Assembly: GCA_002407905.1 (NCBI GenBank)
Contig: DHPL01000042.1
Location: 43,938-61,051 of the forward strand
Length of the DNA: 17,114 nucleotides
Direction of reading: 5' to 3'
DNA from: Anaerolineaceae bacterium UBA5365
GTDB taxonomy: Bacteria; Chloroflexota; Anaerolineae; Anaerolineales; Anaerolineaceae
Both the position numbers and the translations under genes were made by a program. Below the pieces are notes generated by a model. That model was not told where the DNA came from and ran no database searches. It worked only from the letters and a program-made list of their open reading frames with translations. Numbering within the stretch: position 1 is the first letter of the stretch; the number at the start of each line of letters is the position of its first letter. Of this stretch, positions 6,810 through 12,192 are shown piece after piece.

Positions 6810-8177
6810 ATGCGGTTTCCCGGTTGGCCAGCCCCAAAACCCAGGCAGCAATTTGCGCCAGGTTTATACGCCTTCGAACGTCAGGACAATGGCGCAAAGT
6901 CGCAAATCCATCTGCGTGTGGACCCCGACCTCAGCGGCCTGTTGCTGATCAATGCCAGCAGAGTCATGCACCTCAACCCCAGTGCCGCGGCGATCGCCTG
7001 GCACCACTTGAACCGTTTGCCCCTAGAAGATGGCTTGGCAAAAGTAGCCAGGCTCTTCAACGAGCCCCGGGATATGCTGCGCGGGGATTACCTTAGCCTG
7101 GCCGACCAAATTGATGCACTGATCGATCCGAATTCTGAAGCCTGCCCGCTTTGTGACCTTGCGTTGGAAACGCGCCAGCCCTTTAGCGCTAAATTAAGCG
7201 CGCCCTATCGCATGGACTTGGCCATCACCTACCGCTGCAATAACGATTGCGCCCATTGCTATAACGCACGCGAACGAAATTACCCGGAATTGGATACCGA
7301 CGCTTGGAAAGCTGTAATCGATAAGCTCTGGGCGATCGGGATACCGCACCTGGTCTTCACCGGCGGCGAACCCACGCTGCGTAAAGACTTGCCAGAACTT
7401 GTTGCCTATGCGCAAGGCCTGGGGATGATTACGGGCATCAATACCAATGGACGTGCGCTGAAGGACCCGGAATTGGTTGAAAGCTTGCTCAAGGCTGGTC
7501 TGGACCATGTGCAAATAACCCTCGAGTCCTCTGTACAGTCAACGCATAACCAAATGGTTAGAAATACGAGAGCTTGGGAAGAAACCGTTGCCGGCTTGCG
7601 CAATGTGCTTCAAACCCGGCTTTTTGTCATGACCAACACCACCTTGCTGCGCAACAATGTGGAAGAACTCAGCGAGATCCTAAATTTCCTGGCTAAAGAA
7701 GGCGTTCCCACAGTTGGCATCAACGCCCTCATTTATTCCGGTCACGGCGCCACTATATCAACAGGAATTGATGAAAAGGACCTCCCGCCCCTTCTGGACC
7801 TGGCTCAAAAGATCACTCAGGAAAACGGCCAAAAACTGATTTGGTACACGCCAACCCAGTATTGCCACTTTAATCCCATCTCATTGGGTTTGGGTGTCAA
7901 AGGCTGCTCGGCCGCCTATTACAACATGTGCATCGAACCGGATGGAAAGGTCATCCCCTGCCAAAGTTATTACGAGCCCGTGGGGGACATCCTCACCGAT
8001 ACTTGGCTGCAGATTTGGGAACACCCGCTCTGTCTTTCCTTGCGCGAACGACGGGATGTGCCCACTGCCTGTAAACTTTGCGATTACCTGAGTGAGTGCG
8101 GCGGAGGTTGCCCCCTTGCCCGGGAACACCAATGCCCTACGCCAATTCAAAATGAAATCGTGATCCTGGAGGAATAA
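6810..8177 (+). CDS. Radical SAM/SPASM peptide-modifying enzyme with PqqD-like domain
   Basis: 455 residues from the ATG at 6810, eight bases after the preceding stop. An in-frame ATG at 6768 would overlap that gene and add non-conserved Arg-rich residues. Residues about 17-105 form a PqqD-like RiPP recognition element (LLLINASRVMHLNPSAAAIAWHHL core). A linker has an extra CPLC pair (112, 115). The radical SAM core has CNNDCAHC (C143, C147, C150) for the [4Fe-4S]-SAM cluster and GGEP at 185-188. The C-terminal SPASM domain carries cysteines at 366, 374, 384, 421, 424, 430 and 434, with IEPDGKVIPC and CDYLSECGGGC, for auxiliary clusters. Members of this architecture (PqqE, AnSME, thioether-forming maturases) act on peptide or protein substrates, often at Cys. 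The best local substrate candidate is the Cys-Ala tail encoded just upstream. The reaction is not determinable from sequence. Confidence 0.9.
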   Translation: MRFPGWPAPKPRQQFAPGLYAFERQDNGAKSQIHLRVDPDLSGLLLINASRVMHLNPSAAAIAWHHLNRLPLEDGLAKVARLFNEPRDMLRGDYLSLADQIDALIDPNSEACPLCDLALETRQPFSAKLSAPYRMDLAITYRCNNDCAHCYNARERNYPELDTDAWKAVIDKLWAIGIPHLVFTGGEPTLRKDLPELVAYAQGLGMITGINTNGRALKDPELVESLLKAGLDHVQITLESSVQSTHNQMVRNTRAWEETVAGLRNVLQTRLFVMTNTTLLRNNVEELSEILNFLAKEGVPTVGINALIYSGHGATISTGIDEKDLPPLLDLAQKITQENGQKLIWYTPTQYCHFNPISLGLGVKGCSAAYYNMCIEPDGKVIPCQSYYEPVGDILTDTWLQIWEHPLCLSLRERRDVPTACKLCDYLSECGGGCPLAREHQCPTPIQNEIVILEE

Positions 8178-9298
8178 TGCCTAAACTGATCGATGCTTTG
8201 TTTGGGAAACCTGAGCCCCTTGTACCCATTCCCACCGGGCTTTACTCCTATCACACGCTGCCGGAAGCCGAGATACAATACCGGCTGCACCTCAGGGTGG
8301 AGCCGGATGGTGAAGGCTTGCTGATCGTCAACGCATCCTCGGTCCTGCACCTCAACCAAACCGCCACCGAAATCGCCTGGCACCTGATGCAGGGGCACGA
8401 CCCGGATACCACCGGGGCCGAAATCGCGAAACGTTATTCGGTTGAAGCTGCCGAGGTTACCCGGGATGCACGTGAATTCCTGGAAAACTTACAGGCATTC
8501 ATTAACAAGACAGACCAGGAACCGGTCTCCAGTTTTGGTTTTGAGCCGCATTACAACATCGAGAATCTTTCAGCGCCCTACCGTCTGGATTGCGGCTTGA
8601 CCTACCGGTATGAACCTGGCCAGACTGATACGGAATTGGATACCGATGCCTGGAAGAACATGATCAGGAAAGCTTACCAGGCCGGGGTTCCCCATTTTGT
8701 CTTTTTTGGAGGCGACCCCACATTGCGGGCTGACCTGCTGGAATTGCTGAAATACATCGAAGGCCTGGGCCTGGTTTCCGGGCTGGTAACGAATAGCCCT
8801 AAACTTAACGATGAGAACTATGTTGCCGCACTCATCGCGGCAGGCCTGGACCACCTGATGGTCCCGTTGGACCCGGATCAGCCCCGGATGACCCTGGCGG
8901 TGAAGCAAATTCTGGCTCAGGACCTGTATACCTGCGTTCACCTGGATATCGACGACGCTCACGATTTCGCGCCGCTGCTCCAGGAATTTCAGGACTCAGG
9001 AATCAATGCCTTCTCCTTCCATCCTGTCAGCGATGAGATGGTTGCGCGGGCGAACGAATTTGCCGACTACATCGAGCAAGGCACGGTGAATCTGGTGAAC
9101 GATCTGCCTCTGCCCTACGAACACCCCAGCCGCCGTTTGGTAAGTGAAATGCAGGAACACTACCAGGGCGATGAGGCTTACGTGCTGCTCCAGGTGGACC
9201 CCACCGGGAAGGTGATGACCCGTTCTGGCGAGATGCTGGGCGATTTGTTGAACGAAGATTTTGCTGCCATTTGGGCACGCCGAAGTACCGCTGCATGA
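8177..9298 (+). CDS. Pseudo-radical-SAM paralogue with PqqD-like domain, no cluster cysteines
   Basis: This 373-residue protein is clearly a paralogue of the enzyme before it. Shared stretches include GLLIVNASSVLHLNQTATEIAWHL in the PqqD-like domain, then LSAPYRLDCGLTYR, ELDTDAWKNMI and FVFFGGDPTLR. Where the neighbour has the CxxxCxxC loop, this one reads TYRYEPGQTDTELD: the three cysteines and several residues are gone. GGEP has become GGDP (178-181). The C-terminal part keeps VDPTGKVM and FAAIW but no SPASM cysteine and stops early. Only C139 and C253 remain in the whole protein. The frame is intact for 373 codons, so it is a maintained non-catalytic protein rather than debris, plausibly a substrate-binding or regulatory partner. 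Its ATG overlaps the upstream stop (TAATG), with GGAGGAA at 8168-8174. Confidence 0.87.
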   Translation: MPKLIDALFGKPEPLVPIPTGLYSYHTLPEAEIQYRLHLRVEPDGEGLLIVNASSVLHLNQTATEIAWHLMQGHDPDTTGAEIAKRYSVEAAEVTRDAREFLENLQAFINKTDQEPVSSFGFEPHYNIENLSAPYRLDCGLTYRYEPGQTDTELDTDAWKNMIRKAYQAGVPHFVFFGGDPTLRADLLELLKYIEGLGLVSGLVTNSPKLNDENYVAALIAAGLDHLMVPLDPDQPRMTLAVKQILAQDLYTCVHLDIDDAHDFAPLLQEFQDSGINAFSFHPVSDEMVARANEFADYIEQGTVNLVNDLPLPYEHPSRRLVSEMQEHYQGDEAYVLLQVDPTGKVMTRSGEMLGDLLNEDFAAIWARRSTAA

Positions 9299-10026
9299 AT
9301 CTGGAAGCCTGGCACCAGCGCTTTCTGGTCCAGGCAGCTTGGACCAGGGATTTCAGGCGCTATACGCTCAAAAAGTTCGCCCTTCCCGCCAATTCAATAA
9401 TTCTGGAACTCGGCTGCGGTACAGGTGCTGTACTAGCAGATCCAATTTATTCAGGTTCGCTGCGTTTTGGGATCGACCTCGATATTTCCAGGTTGAAATA
9501 TTTCAAACATCTGGACCCGGATCCGCATCTTGCAGCTGCGGATGCCGCTGCCCTGCCTTTTCCTGAACAGCATTTTGACCTCGTTTTCTGCCATTACCTG
9601 CTCTTATGGGTTGTAGACCCTGCTATGGTTTTGCTCGAAATGCAGCGGGTGCTCCGGCCGGGAGGGGTCCTAGCCGTCTACGCTGAACCGGATTATTTGG
9701 GCCGAATTGACTTGCCAGCAGAGGCAAAACCTCTCTGGCTCCTGCAGAACAAAGGTCTTGCTCGGCAAGGCGCGAAATTGGATGCAGGCCGCCAGCTTTA
9801 CCGCGATATTCACAACCTGGGCTTGAAAGACCTCGAGGTGGGTATATACAATGCCCATTGGCAGGAATCCAACGCGCCAGACCTGCAAAGCGAGGCCGCG
9901 ATTCTTGCGGGTGACCTGACCGCCCTGGGTCTACCGGATTCGGAAATACAGACTTATCTGGCTGAGTGGCAGGCTTTACAGGCCAGAGTGTATATCCCCA
10001 CTTTTTACGCCTACGGCAGAAAATAA
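9295..10026 (+). CDS. Class I SAM-dependent methyltransferase
   Basis: 243 residues from the ATG at 9295, which overlaps the previous stop as ATGA. An upstream ATG at 9271 is in frame but lies inside the preceding gene and adds eight unremarkable residues. The Rossmann-fold SAM-binding motif I is ILELGCGTGAVL (36-47), the acidic residue after strand 2 lies in GIDLD (59-63), then AAALPFPEQHFDLVFCHYLL and VLRPGGVLAVY (119-129). This is the Methyltransf_11 pattern of small-molecule or protein methylases. The substrate is unknown. Its position as the last gene of the radical SAM unit suggests a tailoring or accessory step, but methylases of this type are frequent passengers. No clear ribosome-binding site is seen, so translation probably depends on coupling. 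Confidence 0.88.
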   Translation: MNLEAWHQRFLVQAAWTRDFRRYTLKKFALPANSIILELGCGTGAVLADPIYSGSLRFGIDLDISRLKYFKHLDPDPHLAAADAAALPFPEQHFDLVFCHYLLLWVVDPAMVLLEMQRVLRPGGVLAVYAEPDYLGRIDLPAEAKPLWLLQNKGLARQGAKLDAGRQLYRDIHNLGLKDLEVGIYNAHWQESNAPDLQSEAAILAGDLTALGLPDSEIQTYLAEWQALQARVYIPTFYAYGRK

Positions 10027-10049
10027 AAAAGAGGCCGCTTGGACCTCTT
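10021..10049 (-). terminator. Rho-independent terminator after tRNA-Pro
   Basis: AAGAGG (10029-10034) pairs with CCTCTT (10044-10049). Two further G-C pairs (CC 10035-10036 with GG 10041-10042) close a four-base loop, with one bulged base. On the minus strand the stem is followed by a run of six T from 10030 down to 10025. The T-run overlaps the stop codon of the plus-strand methyltransferase. The plus side lacks a proper T-run. Confidence 0.75.
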
Positions 10050-10056
10050 CTTCCTG

Positions 10057-10131
10057 TCGGGGCGAAAGGATTTGAACCTTCGACCTCTTGCACCCCATGC
10101 AAGCACGCTAGCCGGACTGCGCCACGCCCCG
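10057..10131 (-). tRNA. tRNA-Pro (anticodon GGG)
   Basis: On the minus strand the sequence folds as a full cloverleaf. The acceptor stem is CGGGGCG with CGCCCCG and discriminator A. The D arm contains GCGCAGTCCGGCTAGCG. The anticodon stem CTTGC/GCAAG encloses the seven-base loop ATGGGGT, giving anticodon GGG. The T arm GAAGG-TTCAAAT-CCTTT (one G-T pair) completes it. The GGG anticodon reads CCC and CCU proline codons. The 3' CCA is not encoded (CAGG follows the discriminator), so it must be added by the CCA-adding enzyme. The gene has its own promoter and terminator. Confidence 0.95.
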
Positions 10132-10146
10132 TTAAGGCAGAGCCCG

Positions 10147-10175
10147 ATTATACACACGCCGGCTTTTTTTCGCAA
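10147..10175 (-). promoter_or_regulatory. Promoter of tRNA-Pro
   Basis: On the minus strand TTGCGA (10175-10170) and a perfect TATAAT (10152-10147) are separated by 17 bases, and the tRNA begins 16 bases after the -10. This is a strong housekeeping promoter, as expected for a tRNA gene. Confidence 0.75.
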
Positions 10176-10232
10176 GCATTTGTTTCCCCAACTTCTCCCA
10201 GAGAACACCCGGTATTCTGGGGATGGGACTGG

Positions 10233-10610
10233 CTATGAACCCGTGGTCTTCAGAATTTTATTGCGTTCTACACGCGGCAGCTTGTCAACCACCAAATAGT
10301 AGCTTTCAGTGATCAGAGACTTCACCAAGCCCTCAGGCAGACCGCTGCCTTCTTTTAGGCTGATCCAATGCCTTTTGTTGAGATGGTAGCCCGGAATGAT
10401 CTGGGGGTACTCAAGCCTCAGGGCAATGCTGTCGTCCGGGTCGCACTTCAGGGTGAAGAGCAGCGGCTCAAAATTGATGTGGATAAAGATAAAAATCCGA
10501 CCGCCAACCTTATAGGTGTATACATCCGGCCCAAAAGGCAGGTCCAGGTAGGCACCGGACAATTCGTTTGCCCAGGCACAAATTTGTTCAAGCGTCGAGT
10601 AAGCTCTCAT
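10233..10610 (-). CDS. MmcQ/YjbR family protein
   Basis: A 125-residue protein of the MmcQ/YjbR family (double-wing-like fold, sometimes called DNA-binding, with no firmly established function). Family features in order are LPFGPDVYTYKVGGRIFIFI near the N-terminus, LFTLKCDPDDSIALR, the hallmark IPGYHLNKRHWISL and the C-terminal ITESYYLVVDKLPR. The ATG at 10610 is chosen because the family normally begins just before the first helix (here STLEQICAWANEL). An upstream in-frame start at 10691 would place 27 extra residues entirely within the neighbouring gene. The first 23 bases overlap the end of the phosphodiesterase gene, so the two probably share an mRNA. Confidence 0.88.
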   Translation of the reverse strand: MRAYSTLEQICAWANELSGAYLDLPFGPDVYTYKVGGRIFIFIHINFEPLLFTLKCDPDDSIALRLEYPQIIPGYHLNKRHWISLKEGSGLPEGLVKSLITESYYLVVDKLPRVERNKILKTTGS

Positions 10611-11097
10611 ACAAGATCTTTGTGAATTCGTCCGTTTCAGTATTGAGGGTGGCAAAACTGCGCGGTTCATACTGTGTTCCGCCCAAGGCACCAGGGTTTA
10701 AGAGCCTGCCCACCCCCTGGGACCGATCACAGAAACGATGGGTATGCCCCTGAATTACATAGTCGTAATTTCCCGAGGCCAAGGCTTTCTCAATGAGGTG
10801 GATGCGGTGCCCGTGGGTCACAAAGATCTTCCGTCCGCCCAGATTTAAGTCCAAATGGATGCCTGCCTGATTCTCGGCTCCAAAACTTTGGAGTTTTTCC
10901 AGAATCTCTCCGGATGCATGGTCCCCGTTTCCGAATGCATAAAAAACCTGTAAGCCGTCCAAATACGCCAGGAGTTCTGGGTCGGTGAGGTCTCCGCAAT
11001 GGATAATCGTGCCAATCTTTTGTTTACGCAACCAGTCGGCCACTACCTGAATCCGCTCAAGTTGATTATGAGTGTCACTGATCACAGCAATTTGCAT
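10588..11097 (-). CDS. YfcE/MJ0936-type metallophosphoesterase
   Basis: This 169-residue calcineurin-like phosphodiesterase belongs to the compact YfcE/MJ0936 group. These are binuclear-metal enzymes that hydrolyse phosphodiester model substrates; the physiological substrate is generally unknown. All five metal-binding motifs are visible: DTH (D8, H10), CGDLTD (D36), FGNGDH (N57), THGH (H95) and GHTH (H118, H120), followed by the family motif LLNPGALGG. The length is normal and no membrane segment is present. It is transcribed divergently from the TPR gene and overlaps the MmcQ gene by 23 bases. Confidence 0.93.
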   Translation of the reverse strand: MQIAVISDTHNQLERIQVVADWLRKQKIGTIIHCGDLTDPELLAYLDGLQVFYAFGNGDHASGEILEKLQSFGAENQAGIHLDLNLGGRKIFVTHGHRIHLIEKALASGNYDYVIQGHTHRFCDRSQGVGRLLNPGALGGTQYEPRSFATLNTETDEFTKILYESLLDA

Positions 11098-11135
11098 GTC
11101 CTGCCTCCTGACTGTCCCCCATTCTAAACCGCGTA

Positions 11136-11144
11136 TGGTAAAAT
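11136..11144 (+). promoter_or_regulatory. Extended -10 promoter for the TPR gene
   Basis: TG at 11136-11137, G, then TAAAAT at 11139-11144, 51 bases before the chosen start at 11196. No convincing -35 is present. It lies in the gap between the divergent phosphodiesterase and TPR genes. Confidence 0.5.
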
Positions 11145-11195
11145 CGCGAGGTCAGTTTGGTATGAAATTTGCACTCATTCGTTATGGAGATAGCA

Positions 11196-12155
11196 ATGGG
11201 TTCAGCGTTACAACGAGGCATCGATGCAGCAAAAGCCGGGCAAATGAGCCAGGCTTTAAAACATCTCAAGGACGCGATTGTTGAAGAACCCGAAAACGCT
11301 TCCGTTTGGGTTTGGCTGGCAGCCATCATTGAAGATGAGGACAAGCAAACCATCTTCCTGCGCAAAGCTCTGGAACTGGACCCAGACAACCGGCCTGCCC
11401 AACGCGGGCTAGCCTTCATCCAGCGCAAGAAGTACACCCCGCCTCGTCCAGGCGAACGCCTCTCAGACTATACCCATCCTGTTGGTACCTTCAAGGCTTC
11501 CGTTCCACCCATACCTGCCGGCCAGGTTAATTTTGGCGTGCCTGAGCAAGTGATCATCCAGCAGGTGCCAGTACCCGAACCGGTGCCGGTCCCTGTCCGT
11601 GCGGCCAGCCCGGGGTGGGAAATCGCTTTATATGCCCTGGCATTGGTGGTTTTTATCGTGATCGGCTTTTTAGTCGGCAACACCCTGAAGAACATCAATT
11701 TTAAATTTTCTGACTTGCTCCAGCCAGTCAGTGTACCGGCCAAAACCCAGGCCGATGCCCCAGCCGTGCCCGCCGCAACAGACGCCCCAGCCGTTCCAAC
11801 TATTCCAATTCCAGCTGCAGGCGTCCCCACCAAAGACGGCGTGTATCTCATCAACGGCAAGGTTTATCAGGAGATGAAGCTTTACCTCAACGCTCCCACC
11901 AGCGAGGAAGGCATGCCGGATGCCGGCTCAGGCCAGGTCTCGATCATGGTCAAGACCCTGGCTGCAACGGATGCCGCCAAGCTGCGCCTGATCAACGCCG
12001 AAGGCAAAGACCTGCTCTTCAAGTCCTCTGCCGGGCCCAATGGCAGCCAGATCATTCAATCCGAAGAACAGCTCTCCCCGGGCAAATACTGCCTGGTGAA
12101 TATCCTCAACCCAGAACTTAAAGAATCCCTTTACTGGTGCCTTAAAGTAAAATAA
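11196..12155 (+). CDS. TPR-domain single-pass membrane protein
   Basis: 319 residues from the ATG at 11196, which has GGAGA five bases upstream. A longer frame from a TTG at 11169 would include that ribosome-binding site. Residues 1-75 hold a TPR-like helical repeat pair (ALQRGIDAAKAGQMSQALKH, then AIVEEPENASVWVWLAAI and KALELDPDNRPAQRGLAFI). A Pro/Val-rich segment (VPVPEPVPVPV) follows. One transmembrane helix spans 143-161. Then comes an Ala/Pro spacer (181-210, APAVPAATDAPAVPTIPIP) and a C-terminal domain of about 105 residues with beta-rich character. The topology suggests TPR inside and the C-terminal domain outside. I do not recognise a specific family; a scaffold or adaptor role is possible. 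The NfnAB fusion begins 37 bases downstream. Confidence 0.85.
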   Translation: MGSALQRGIDAAKAGQMSQALKHLKDAIVEEPENASVWVWLAAIIEDEDKQTIFLRKALELDPDNRPAQRGLAFIQRKKYTPPRPGERLSDYTHPVGTFKASVPPIPAGQVNFGVPEQVIIQQVPVPEPVPVPVRAASPGWEIALYALALVVFIVIGFLVGNTLKNINFKFSDLLQPVSVPAKTQADAPAVPAATDAPAVPTIPIPAAGVPTKDGVYLINGKVYQEMKLYLNAPTSEEGMPDAGSGQVSIMVKTLAATDAAKLRLINAEGKDLLFKSSAGPNGSQIIQSEEQLSPGKYCLVNILNPELKESLYWCLKVK

Positions 12156-12192
12156 CGCAGTGCCAGGCTCTAACCCAGAAGAAGGATCATAG

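Noticed and set aside
8576..8640. Frameshift or deletion as the cause of the missing radical SAM motif at 8177-9298
   Set aside because: The frame before and after aligns with the paralogue without a shift, and neighbouring motifs are preserved. It is an in-frame loss, not a pseudogene lesion.
9623..10102. Minus-strand open frame running through the tRNA into the methyltransferase
   Set aside because: It includes the tRNA-Pro sequence and is antisense to a clear methyltransferase.
10197..10221. Inverted repeat CCCAGA/TCTGGG downstream of the MmcQ gene as a terminator
   Set aside because: The arms are short with a 13-base loop, and no T-run follows on either strand.
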